This document shows positions 10,426 through 18,114 of a stretch of 64,000 nt of DNA, one piece after another; within the stretch, counting starts at the first letter, position 1, and each line of letters opens with the position of its first letter. The stretch covers positions 1,178,001 through 1,242,000 of the forward strand of contig NZ_JAHUZF010000006.1 in the NCBI RefSeq assembly GCF_019218295.1, written 5' to 3'. A program made the position numbers and the translations under genes. This DNA comes from Maritimibacter sp. DP1N21-5. Its GTDB lineage: Bacteria; Pseudomonadota; Alphaproteobacteria; Rhodobacterales; Rhodobacteraceae. Below the pieces are notes generated by a model, which was not told the origin of the DNA, ran no database searches, and saw nothing but the letters and a program-made list of their open reading frames with translations.

Positions 10426-11409
10426 TCAATGTGCTCCGGCTTCGGTCTTCTTGCCAGTCACGGCAGCGATCGCGGGCCCGATGATCCACGTCGCCACCGG
10501 GATCAGCACGAGCCCCCAGACAAGCCCGAGCACGCCGTCCATGAAGGCCGTGACCACCCAGCTCGCCACTGGCGCGAACCCTTCGCCGACGGCCTCGCCG
10601 GCGAGGTCGGCCATGTGGTGAATGAACTCGTAGATCGGATGCCAGCCCAGGTCGTGCAGGCCATGGATGACGATGTTGCCGCCGACCCAGAGCATCGCGG
10701 CCGTGCCGACCGTCGTCAGGATCCGCATGAAGACGGGCATCGCCTTGACGAGCCAGCGCCCGAAGGCCCGGGTGGCCCCGAGCCGCCCCCGCGCCGCCAT
10801 GGCGAGCCCGAGGTCGTCGGCCTTCACGATGAGCGCGACCGAGCCATAGACCGCGACCGTGATCCCGATGGCGACGACCGCGAGCACCGCAGCCTCGGTC
10901 CAGATGTTGCTTTCGGGGATGGCGGCGAGCGCGATGGTCATGATCTCGGCAGACAGGATGAAATCGGTCTTGATTGCGCCCGAGACCTTCTGTTCCTCCA
11001 GATGGCTCGGGTCCGGGTTTTCGTGGACCTTGGGATCGTGCACGACATGCTCATGCGGGAAGAGCGCGTGCCAGACTTTTTCGGCGCCTTCGAAACACAG
11101 ATAAGAGCCACCGATCATCAAGAGCGGGGTGATCGCCCAGGGCGCGAAATTCGCGAGGATCAGGCCGAGCGGCAAAAGGATGAGGAGCTTGTTTCGCACG
11201 GACCCCAGCGCGATCTTGCCCACGATGGGCAGTTCGCGGCTCGCGTCGAAACCGGTGATGTATTTCGGCGTGACAGCGGCATCGTCGATCACGGCGCCCG
11301 CGGCCTTCGACCCCGCCTTGAACGCCTGCGCCGCCACGTCGTCGACCGATGCTGCAGCCACCTTGGCGATGCCCGCCACGTCGTCCAGTAGTGCCAGAAG
11401 TCCGCTCAT
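10426..11409 (-). CDS. DUF808 (YedI-like) integral membrane protein
   Basis: 327 residues. The opening MSGLLALLDDVAGIAKVAAASVDDVAAQAFKAGSKAAGAVIDDAAVTPKYI is characteristic of the DUF808/YedI family of inner membrane proteins. About six hydrophobic segments follow (for example LLILLPLGLILANFAPWAI and AAVLAVVAIGITVAVYGSVALIV), with a charged HEHVVHDPKVHENPD loop. Function is not known for the family. ATG 11409 gives the family start. The stop codon lies in one copy of a 15-bp tandem duplication (10408-10437). Confidence 0.92.
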   Translation of the reverse strand: MSGLLALLDDVAGIAKVAAASVDDVAAQAFKAGSKAAGAVIDDAAVTPKYITGFDASRELPIVGKIALGSVRNKLLILLPLGLILANFAPWAITPLLMIGGSYLCFEGAEKVWHALFPHEHVVHDPKVHENPDPSHLEEQKVSGAIKTDFILSAEIMTIALAAIPESNIWTEAAVLAVVAIGITVAVYGSVALIVKADDLGLAMAARGRLGATRAFGRWLVKAMPVFMRILTTVGTAAMLWVGGNIVIHGLHDLGWHPIYEFIHHMADLAGEAVGEGFAPVASWVVTAFMDGVLGLVWGLVLIPVATWIIGPAIAAVTGKKTEAGAH

Positions 11410-11534
11410 GCTGTCCCCTTTGTCCTCGGCACAAGGTAATCCACCCGCCTTCAACCGCAAGTCGCGAATCCCTCGAAAGGTTCCGGCGGCGCGCGCGGCT
11501 GGCGGCATGCAATCGCACACCGTCGACGCGATCC

Positions 11535-11588
11535 GTTTGCGATAACGGTCCCGCTAACACCATATCCGACAGGCATGTTTTCGCTAAC
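11535..11588 (+). promoter_or_regulatory. Two operator-like dyads upstream of the first gap gene
   Basis: GTTTGCGATAAC (11535-11546) and GTTTTCGCTAAC (11577-11588) are imperfect palindromes of the form GTTwnCGnTAAC. A third copy, GTTAGCGATAAC, lies before the second gap gene at 13046. A further half site GCTAACA follows the first. The central CG with GTTA/TAAC arms is the layout of LacI-family operators. The remaining part of 11410-11704 shows no gene. Confidence 0.55.
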
Positions 11589-11704
11589 ATATTGCCGAAT
11601 AACAGGAATTTCGGTGGCCGGGCGCGACCGTCCTCTGTATATCTGCGTCAAACCAAGGCGCGAGGTCTGCGCAGGGTATGACGCATTTCGAGAGGGAACA
11701 TGAC

Positions 11705-12700
11705 ATGACGGTCACCGTCGGCATCAACGGCTTCGGACGCATCGGGCGCTGCACGCTTTCTCATATCGCGCAGTCGGGCCGCAACGACATCCAGGTGGTC
11801 AAGGTCAACGCGACCGGTCCGCTCGACACCGCCGCGCATCTTCTCAAATACGACAGCGTCCATGGCCGCTATCCCGATGAAATCCGCGTCGCCGGCAACA
11901 CCATGGACATCGGTCGCGGCCCGATGGAGATGATGTCGACCTACGACATGGACGAACTCGACTGGTCCGGTTGCGATGTCGTGCTCGAATGCACCGGCAA
12001 TTTCAACGATGGCGAGAAGGCGAAAGCTCATATCGCGCGCGGTGCCAAGAAGGTGCTGATCTCGGCCCCCGCCAAGAACGTGCAAAAGACCATCGTCTTC
12101 GGCGTGAACGACGAACTTCTGGCTTCGTCCGACTACATGATCTCGAACGGGTCCTGCACGACGAACGGCCTCGCCCCGCTGGCCAAAGTGCTCAACGACG
12201 CCATCGGGATCGAGCGCGGCGTGATGACCACGATCCACAGCTATACCGGCGACCAGCCGACGCTCGATCGCCGCCACTCGGACCTCTACCGCGCCCGCGC
12301 CGCTGCCATGGCGATGATCCCGACCACGACCGGCGCGGCCAAGGCGCTCGGCGAAGTGCTCCCGGAACTAGCGGGCAAGCTCGACGGCACCGCGCTGCGC
12401 GTGCCCACGCCAAATGTCTCCTGCATCGACCTGACCTTCGAGGCGGGCAAGGACGTGACCGTGGACGACGTGAACGAAGTCGTGCGCGAAGCGGCCGCCG
12501 GCAACATGAAAAAGGTCCTTGCCTACGATCCCGAGCCGAAGGTGTCGATCGACTTCAACCACACCGAGTATTCCTCGATCTTCGCGCCTGACCAGACCCG
12601 CGTCGTCGGCCGCACCGTCCGCGTGCTGGCTTGGTATGACAACGAATGGGGCTTCTCGGCGCGCATGGCCGACGTGGCCGCGGCGATGGGCCGCCTCTGA
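11705..12700 (+). CDS. gap: Glyceraldehyde-3-phosphate dehydrogenase, divergent paralogue 1
   Basis: 331 residues, the standard GAPDH length, with GINGFGRIGR at the N terminus, catalytic Cys151 in GSCTTNG, and HSYTGDQPTLD and WYDNEWGFS further on. Two positions differ from the neighbour at 13123. The residue after the second Rossmann strand is Ala36 (VNATGPLD) where NAD-specific enzymes have Asp, and the usual SCTTNC motif reads SCTTNG. The first change is known to relax or switch specificity towards NADP, so this copy may work in the biosynthetic direction; that is inference. A terminator follows at 12730. Confidence 0.9.
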   Translation: MTVTVGINGFGRIGRCTLSHIAQSGRNDIQVVKVNATGPLDTAAHLLKYDSVHGRYPDEIRVAGNTMDIGRGPMEMMSTYDMDELDWSGCDVVLECTGNFNDGEKAKAHIARGAKKVLISAPAKNVQKTIVFGVNDELLASSDYMISNGSCTTNGLAPLAKVLNDAIGIERGVMTTIHSYTGDQPTLDRRHSDLYRARAAAMAMIPTTTGAAKALGEVLPELAGKLDGTALRVPTPNVSCIDLTFEAGKDVTVDDVNEVVREAAAGNMKKVLAYDPEPKVSIDFNHTEYSSIFAPDQTRVVGRTVRVLAWYDNEWGFSARMADVAAAMGRL

Positions 12701-12729
12701 GGAGGATCCACAGCCTCACAGAACACCGT

Positions 12730-12755
12730 CCCCCGGCGCCCGCGTCGGGGGTTTT
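12730..12755 (+). terminator. Terminator after first gap gene
   Basis: CCCCCG (12730-12735) pairs with CGGGGG (12746-12751), followed by TTTT; outer GAACAC/GTGTTC sequences can extend the stem. Confidence 0.75.
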
Positions 12756-12848
12756 CGTGTTCCAGGCCTTCCCCTTTGCGGGGAGCGCAGGAACCGGATG
12801 CGACGCAAAACCCCTTGCCGCGCCCAGACCCCTGAGCCACAAGGCCTC

Positions 12849-12992
12849 ATGACGAACCGTGTCGCCCTAATCCTGTTTCTCGTGGTCGCGCTGGCCTTCG
12901 CGGGCGACCTCATCCTGAACGAGGGAGCGGCGACCTTGTTTCTTGCCAAGAAATTGTACGACCTCCTCGACTGGATCGCCTTCTGGCGCTGA
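12849..12992 (+). CDS. 47-residue membrane protein between the two gap genes
   Basis: The protein MTNRVALILFLVVALAFAG... has one clear membrane segment (residues 5-20), then an amphipathic stretch and ends in LLDWIAFWR. AAGG lies four bases before ATG 12849. I recall very similar tiny proteins in roseobacter genomes near gap genes, but cannot confirm without a search. It follows a terminator and precedes the second gap gene by 130 bp. Function unknown; a small regulatory or structural membrane peptide is possible. Confidence 0.65.
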   Translation: MTNRVALILFLVVALAFAGDLILNEGAATLFLAKKLYDLLDWIAFWR

Positions 12993-13045
12993 AAATACGG
13001 GCGAAACTGCCTGCGCCCCCTTGACCTTCGCGCCGATCTGTCGAT

Positions 13046-13057
13046 GTTAGCGATAAC
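13046..13057 (+). promoter_or_regulatory. Operator-like dyad upstream of the second gap gene
   Basis: GTTAGCGATAAC is one base different from the dyad at 11535 and carries GTTA/TAAC arms around a central CG. It lies 66 bp before the start codon, near a plausible promoter position. Sharing between two related genes supports a common regulator. Confidence 0.55.
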
Positions 13058-13122
13058 GCAAGACCCGCCGTCCCACTGTGACGCCAGACAGCGATGAACC
13101 TCCAAAGCTACGGGAGCCTCCC

Positions 13123-14121
13123 ATGACCACCAAAGTCGCCATCAATGGATTTGGCCGGATCGGCCGCAACGTACTGCGTGCGCTCATCGAACAGGGCCGC
13201 ACGGATCTCGAAGTCGTCGCGATCAATGATCTGGGGTCGGTAGAGACCAACGCCCATCTCCTCGAATTCGACTCGGTGCATGGCCGGCTCAAGAACGAAG
13301 TGACCGTGAAGGGCACGTCCATCGACGCGGGCCTCGGGCCGATCGAGGTCACGGCAATCCGTGATCCCCGGGAACTGCCTTGGGGCGACGTCGACGTCGT
13401 CATGGAATGCACCGGCATCTTCACCGGCGACAAGGCGACCGTGCATCTTGAGAACGGCGCATCGCGCGTGCTCGTCTCGGCCCCTTCGGCGGGTGCCGAC
13501 AAGACCATCGTCTATGGCGTCAACCACGACACGCTGACCTCGGCGGACGTGCATGTCTCGAACGCCTCCTGCACGACGAACTGCCTCGCGCCTGTGGCCA
13601 AGGTGCTCAACGACACCTTCGGAATCAAGCGCGGCCTGATGACGACGATCCACAGCTACACCGGCGACCAGCCTACGCTCGACACCTACCACAAGGACCT
13701 CTACCGCGCCCGGGCCGCCGCGATGAACATGATCCCCACCTCGACCGGCGCGGCCAAGGCCGTGGGTCTCGTCCTCCCCGAACTCAAGGGGAAACTCGAC
13801 GGCGTCGCGATCCGGGTGCCGACGCCCAACGTCTCCTGCGTCGACCTGACCTTCGAAGCCGCACGCGACGTCACGGTCGAGGAGATCAACGAGGCGATCC
13901 GGGCGGCCGCGAACAGCACCTTCAAGGGCATCCTCGGCTTTACCGACAAGCCGCTCGTGTCGACGGATTTCAACCACAACCCGAACTCCTCCACCTTCGC
14001 GACGGACCAGACCAAGGTGATGGACGGCAATTTCGTCCGCATCCTGACCTGGTACGACAACGAATGGGGCTTTTCGAACCGCATGCTCGACACGGCGGCG
14101 GAGATCGGCAGACATCTCTGA
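13123..14121 (+). CDS. gap: Glyceraldehyde-3-phosphate dehydrogenase, canonical NAD-type
   Basis: 332 residues. It has AINGFGRIGRN, Asp36 in INDLGSVETNAHLLEFDS (the NAD-selecting acidic residue), catalytic Cys150 in the canonical SCTTNC, the HSYTGDQPTLD loop and WYDNEWGFSNRML. It oxidises glyceraldehyde-3-phosphate to 1,3-bisphosphoglycerate in glycolysis or the Entner-Doudoroff lower branch. ATG 13123 is preceded by GGGAG six bases away. Together with the paralogue at 11705 it suggests separate catabolic and anabolic GAPDHs. Confidence 0.95.
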   Translation: MTTKVAINGFGRIGRNVLRALIEQGRTDLEVVAINDLGSVETNAHLLEFDSVHGRLKNEVTVKGTSIDAGLGPIEVTAIRDPRELPWGDVDVVMECTGIFTGDKATVHLENGASRVLVSAPSAGADKTIVYGVNHDTLTSADVHVSNASCTTNCLAPVAKVLNDTFGIKRGLMTTIHSYTGDQPTLDTYHKDLYRARAAAMNMIPTSTGAAKAVGLVLPELKGKLDGVAIRVPTPNVSCVDLTFEAARDVTVEEINEAIRAAANSTFKGILGFTDKPLVSTDFNHNPNSSTFATDQTKVMDGNFVRILTWYDNEWGFSNRMLDTAAEIGRHL

Positions 14122-14161
14122 CGCCACCGGCGATCCCCCGCCGAAACGAACCACTGACGCG

Positions 14162-14192
14162 ACGCCCCGGCTTTCCATGGCCGGGGCGTTTT
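14162..14192 (+). terminator. Terminator after second gap gene
   Basis: Ten-base-pair stem ACGCCCCGGC/GCCGGGGCGT with an eight-base loop, followed by TTTT. Confidence 0.88.
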
Positions 14193-14225
14193 CGTTACGC
14201 TCGGGCTTCAGAAAAGAGGACCCCC

Positions 14226-15239
14226 ATGATCGCCACCCTGTCCGCCGTTGCCGGCCTTGTCGTCATCGCCTTGCTCGCGGTGGCGCTCTATCTCCTGTCG
14301 CAGGCCAAGAAGACGCGGATCATGGCGCAACAGGTCGAGGCCGCCGTGCCCCCACAGGGACAGTATGTCCAGATTTCCACGGGTCGCCTTCATTTCACCG
14401 ATATCGGCACGGGCCGCCCCGTGCTGCTGATCCACGGGCTGGGCGGGCAACTGCGCACCATGACTCTCGCGCTGACCTCGGCGCTTGGCCGACAGTTCCG
14501 GGTGATTGCGGTGGACCGGCCCGGCATGGGGTATTCCGACCGGCCCGAGGAGATGTCGGCCACCATCGAGGCGCAGGCGGGATACATGGAAGAGGTGATC
14601 GACCGGCTGAACCTGCAAAAGCCCATCGTGGTCGGCCATTCGCTCGGCGGTGCCATCGCCGCGCAACTGGCGCTCCGGGCACCCGAGAAGGTCGCAGGCC
14701 TCGCGCTTATCGCGCCCCTTCTGCGGGCGTCGTCGAAGTCGTCGACCGCCTTCGCGGCCCTCGGTGTGAAGAACCCGCGCCTGCGGCGTTTTCTGGCCCG
14801 CACGCTTGCCGTGCCTGCGATGGTGAAGAACCAGGACGTGACAAGGACCGAGATTTTCGGCCCGGACCCGGTGCCCACGAACTACACGCGTGATGGCGGC
14901 GGGCTCCTGTCCCTGCGCCCGAAGAGCTTTCTCAATACCTCGCGCGATTACTGCGCCGTCGGCGAGACCATTCACGCGCAGGCTGAGCGCTACGACGAGC
15001 TCAAGATGCCGGTGCGGATCCTCTACGGCACCGAGGATCGCATCCTCGACCATGTGGAACAGGGCATCGACATGGCCGCGCGCTATCCGCACATGCACCT
15101 CGAGTTGATCGAGGGCGCGGGCCACATGCTCGTCACCAACCATGTCGACGCCGTGGTGCGCACGGTCGAGGCGGTGGCCGAGGATCTCGCCCCGCGACTG
15201 GTCGTGAGCACCCCGACGCCCGGCGATGTGACCGCCTGA
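14226..15239 (+). CDS. Membrane-anchored alpha/beta hydrolase
   Basis: 337 residues from ATG 14226. An N-terminal membrane anchor (residues 1-24, LSAVAGLVVIALLAVALYLL) precedes an alpha/beta-hydrolase fold with the oxyanion region LLIHGLGG, the nucleophile elbow GHSLGG, an acid in YGTEDRILD and the catalytic histidine in EGAGHMLV. A lipase, esterase or haloperoxidase-like activity is possible, but the substrate cannot be predicted. It is transcribed alone after a strong terminator. Confidence 0.88.
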   Translation: MIATLSAVAGLVVIALLAVALYLLSQAKKTRIMAQQVEAAVPPQGQYVQISTGRLHFTDIGTGRPVLLIHGLGGQLRTMTLALTSALGRQFRVIAVDRPGMGYSDRPEEMSATIEAQAGYMEEVIDRLNLQKPIVVGHSLGGAIAAQLALRAPEKVAGLALIAPLLRASSKSSTAFAALGVKNPRLRRFLARTLAVPAMVKNQDVTRTEIFGPDPVPTNYTRDGGGLLSLRPKSFLNTSRDYCAVGETIHAQAERYDELKMPVRILYGTEDRILDHVEQGIDMAARYPHMHLELIEGAGHMLVTNHVDAVVRTVEAVAEDLAPRLVVSTPTPGDVTA

Positions 15240-15318
15240 GCGAACCGGCCCCCTTGCCGCCATGGGCCCAACCGTCTAGTCGGAAAGCGCGAACAGACTC
15301 TCCGACCACGAGACGCCC

Positions 15319-15945
15319 TTGCCCAGCTTTTCCCTTATCCTGCAGGAATTCATCACCCTCTGGGTCGTGATCGACCCGATCGGGACCCTTCCGGTGTTCC
15401 TTGCCGTGACCGCGCGCATGACGCCCAAGTCGCGCCGCGCCGTGGCCTTCCGCGCGATTGCGGTGGCCTTCGCCGTGCTTCTTGCCTTCATCCTCTTGGG
15501 ACAGGTGGTTCTGGATGCGCTCGGCGTGGACCTGCGCTCGTTCCAGATCGCGGGCGGCGTCGTGCTGTTCCTCTTCGCCCTGACCATGATCTTCGGACCC
15601 TCGAAACCCGAAAACGAGATCAGCGAGGCGGAGGCCGCCAAGAACGCGGCCGTCTTCCCCATCGCCATGCCCTCGATCGCCTCGCCCGGGGCGATGCTCG
15701 CGGTCGTGATCCTGACCGACAACGACCGTTTCGCCGTGGCCCACCAGGTGATGACTTCGGCGCTCATGGCCGTGGTGCTGCTCATCACGCTCGCGATCCT
15801 CTTGCTCGCAGGCCCCATCCACCGCGTCATCGGACAGACGGGTGCGGCCGTGATCAGCCGGGTGATGGGCATGATCCTCGCCGCCGTCGCCGTGGACGCC
15901 ATCGTGCGCGCGCTTGCCGCGATGGGGGCGCTCCCGGGCTTCTAG
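15319..15945 (+). CDS. MarC-family integral membrane protein
   Basis: 208 residues with six membrane segments. The N-terminal LILQEFITLWVVIDPIGTLPVFL and FPIAMPSIASPGAM are signatures of MarC/YhgN (UPF0056), a family once linked to multiple antibiotic resistance but without a proven substrate. No ATG is available: the open frame begins after a stop at 15277 and TTG 15319 gives the family start. It follows the hydrolase by 80 bp and converges on coaD. Confidence 0.88.
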   Translation: MPSFSLILQEFITLWVVIDPIGTLPVFLAVTARMTPKSRRAVAFRAIAVAFAVLLAFILLGQVVLDALGVDLRSFQIAGGVVLFLFALTMIFGPSKPENEISEAEAAKNAAVFPIAMPSIASPGAMLAVVILTDNDRFAVAHQVMTSALMAVVLLITLAILLLAGPIHRVIGQTGAAVISRVMGMILAAVAVDAIVRALAAMGALPGF

Positions 15946-15981
15946 GCGACTGACCCCGCTCAGGCGTGCCAGCCCGTCGCC

Positions 15982-16479
15982 TCAGCTGCGGCCGAGCTTC
16001 TGGTAGAGACTGGCCTTGACCTCGGGCGTCACGAACTTGGTGACGTCGCCATCCAGCCGCGCGATTTCCTTGACCAGTTTCGAGGCAATCGCCTGATGCT
16101 TAAGGTCGGCCATGAGGAAGACGGTTTCGACCGTGTCGTCCATCGCCCGGTTCATCCCGACCATCTGATACTCGTATTCGAAATCGGTCACGGCCCGCAG
16201 ACCGCGCACGATCATCGTGGCGCCCACGTCCTTGGCCGCATGGATGAGGAGGTTCTCGAAAGGATGCGCGACGATCTCGGTCCCCGTCACCTCGGTCAGT
16301 TTCGCGCATTCCGCCTCGACCATGGCGACGCGCTCCTCGAGCGTGAACATCGGTCCCTTGTCGCGGTTGATGGCCACGCCGATCACCAGCCGGTCGACCA
16401 GCACGCAGGCGCGTTTGATGATGTCGATGTGCCCGATCGTGATCGGGTCGAACGTTCCCGGATAAAGTGCAACGCGCAT
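15982..16479 (-). CDS. coaD: Phosphopantetheine adenylyltransferase
   Basis: 165 residues. MRVALYPGTFDPITIGHIDIIKRA contains the nucleotidyltransferase T/HxGH motif (TIGH), and IVRGLRAVTDFEYE is the conserved substrate loop of bacterial CoaD. It transfers AMP to 4'-phosphopantetheine, the penultimate step of coenzyme A synthesis. Start ATG 16479 matches the family. It converges with the MarC gene. Confidence 0.97.
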   Translation of the reverse strand: MRVALYPGTFDPITIGHIDIIKRACVLVDRLVIGVAINRDKGPMFTLEERVAMVEAECAKLTEVTGTEIVAHPFENLLIHAAKDVGATMIVRGLRAVTDFEYEYQMVGMNRAMDDTVETVFLMADLKHQAIASKLVKEIARLDGDVTKFVTPEVKASLYQKLGRS

Positions 16480-16585
16480 CTTCGTCCCTCCCCTTTTGGG
16501 GGCTCACGCAACATTATTACCCGGTTCAATGCAAGCCGTTTCGCACATGCAGAAACGAACTTTGCAGATACCTGATATTGGCGGT

Positions 16586-17020
16586 TCAGTAGCCCATGAT
16601 GAGCGACTTCATGCTCTCTGCCTGATTGGCGAGCTCCTCGAGCCGCGCCTTCACGACGTCACCGATGGACACGAGACCGATCATCTTGCCATCCTCGAGC
16701 ACCGGCATGTGGCGAAACCGTCCGTCGGTCATGATCTGCAGGACCAGGATCGCCCGGTCTCCTGGGGCGCAGCCCCGGACCTTGGCGGTCATGATCGACT
16801 CCACCGGTTCGGAAAGGACCGCGGGACCGCGCACCCCCAGTTCGCGCACGATGTCGCGTTCCGACAGGATGCCGTCCGGCGTGGTGCCGTCTTCCGAGAC
16901 CATGAGGGCCCCGATCTTCTCGCGGGAAAGGATCGCCGCAGCCTCCGACACGCTGGTCGCCTTCGACACCGTCAGAACGCCCTGAGTCGGTTTGTCCCTG
17001 AGAATGTGGCTGACTAGCAT
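16586..17020 (-). CDS. Tandem CBS-domain protein
   Basis: 144 residues made of one CBS pair: the first domain includes SVSEAAAILSREKIGALMVSED...GILSERDIV, the second RAILVLQIMTDGRFRHMPVLEDGKMIGLVSIGDVV. Stand-alone CBS pairs bind adenine nucleotides and tune partner proteins. No partner is obvious here. The gene sits alone between coaD and the LysR gene. Confidence 0.92.
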   Translation of the reverse strand: MLVSHILRDKPTQGVLTVSKATSVSEAAAILSREKIGALMVSEDGTTPDGILSERDIVRELGVRGPAVLSEPVESIMTAKVRGCAPGDRAILVLQIMTDGRFRHMPVLEDGKMIGLVSIGDVVKARLEELANQAESMKSLIMGY

Positions 17021-17092
17021 GATCGGCTCCTCCCGTAGCGGCGCAGCGGTCCTCCCCGCGTCCTAACACCCTCAAATGCGTGCGACATTTTG

Positions 17093-17983
17093 TCAAGTGA
17101 GCGCTTCGAGTCGTGCCACCTCGGCGCGCAATCCGCCGAGCAGAAGCTCCCCCACCCGCGCCATGCGCTCGATCCGCGCGTCGCCCGCATGACGGACGAG
17201 ATAGAAGGTCCGGGTGAGCGATATCCGGTCAGTCAGGATCTTGCGCAGGTTCGGCGCGAAGGGCAGCGCGAAATCATGCGCGATCCCCAGCCCCGCGCCC
17301 TCGCGCAGGAAACCGAGTTGGACCGAGACGGAGTTCGAGGCGAGCGTGATCCTCTCGGCGCTGAGCTCGGACAGGTAGTCCAGTTCCTTGTCGAAGATCA
17401 TGTCGGGGATATAGCCGACGACCGGGTGCCGGGCGATATCGGCAACCTCGGAAATCGCGTCGTGGCGATCCAGGTAGTCGGCTTCCCCCACGAGATGCAG
17501 GCGATAGTCGCTGATCTTCTGCACGGTGAGCCGCCCGGTCGCTGGCGGCGACACCGCTATGGCCAGATCCGCCTCGCGCTTTGACAGGTTGATGACGCGC
17601 GGCAGCGCAACGATCTGAAGCTCGATTTCCGGATGTTCGCGGGCGATGGCGGCACAGACCTGCGGCAGCAGGAAATTCGCGCAGCCGTCCGGTGCGCCGA
17701 TCCTGATCTGCCCCGACAGCCCCCCGGTGGTCCCGGCAAGCGCCTCGGTGCCGCGGGTCACCGCCTGCTCCGCCTCTTCCGCATGGACCAGTAGACGCGC
17801 GCCTGCGTCGGTGAGACCGTAGCCCTGCGGCGAGCGGGCAAAGAGCGGCGCGCCGGTGTCTTCCTCGAGCCGCGAAATGCGCCGACCCACCGTCGCCGGA
17901 TCGAGGCGCAGCACCCGTCCCGCCGCCGAGAGGCTTTCGCCCCGGGCCACGGCCAGGAACACGCGAAGATCGTCCCAGTCCAT
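17093..17983 (-). CDS. LysR-family regulator divergent from mmsA
   Basis: 296 residues. N-terminal winged helix (MDWDDLRVFLAVARGESLSAAGRVLRLDPATVGRRISRLEEDTG), then an effector domain. ATG 17983 has AGGAGAGG upstream; the frame extends to 18055 without family similarity. It is divergent from the methylmalonate-semialdehyde dehydrogenase gene across 131 bp that contain a TTTGCA/TGCAAA dyad, so it probably controls valine/isobutyrate catabolism here. The effector is unknown. Confidence 0.9.
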   Translation of the reverse strand: MDWDDLRVFLAVARGESLSAAGRVLRLDPATVGRRISRLEEDTGAPLFARSPQGYGLTDAGARLLVHAEEAEQAVTRGTEALAGTTGGLSGQIRIGAPDGCANFLLPQVCAAIAREHPEIELQIVALPRVINLSKREADLAIAVSPPATGRLTVQKISDYRLHLVGEADYLDRHDAISEVADIARHPVVGYIPDMIFDKELDYLSELSAERITLASNSVSVQLGFLREGAGLGIAHDFALPFAPNLRKILTDRISLTRTFYLVRHAGDARIERMARVGELLLGGLRAEVARLEALT

Positions 17984-18021
17984 CGTCACCTCTCCTTCGG
18001 CCCGGATTTGAACGCGCCACC

Positions 18022-18037
18022 TTTGCAATACTGCAAA
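18022..18037 (+). promoter_or_regulatory. TTTGCA-N4-TGCAAA dyad in the LysR/mmsA divergent promoter
   Basis: A perfect six-base inverted repeat with a four-base centre, containing the T-N11-A spacing expected for a LysR box. Another TTTTGCAA lies at about 18070-18077, upstream of mmsA. It is the best candidate operator for the divergent LysR regulator. Confidence 0.55.
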
Positions 18038-18114
18038 ACGTTTTGAGGAAGTCACCCTTTCCTAAGCAATTTTGCAAGGATATTCTCCGCGCAAGGAAAT
18101 CAGGAGGACACCTC

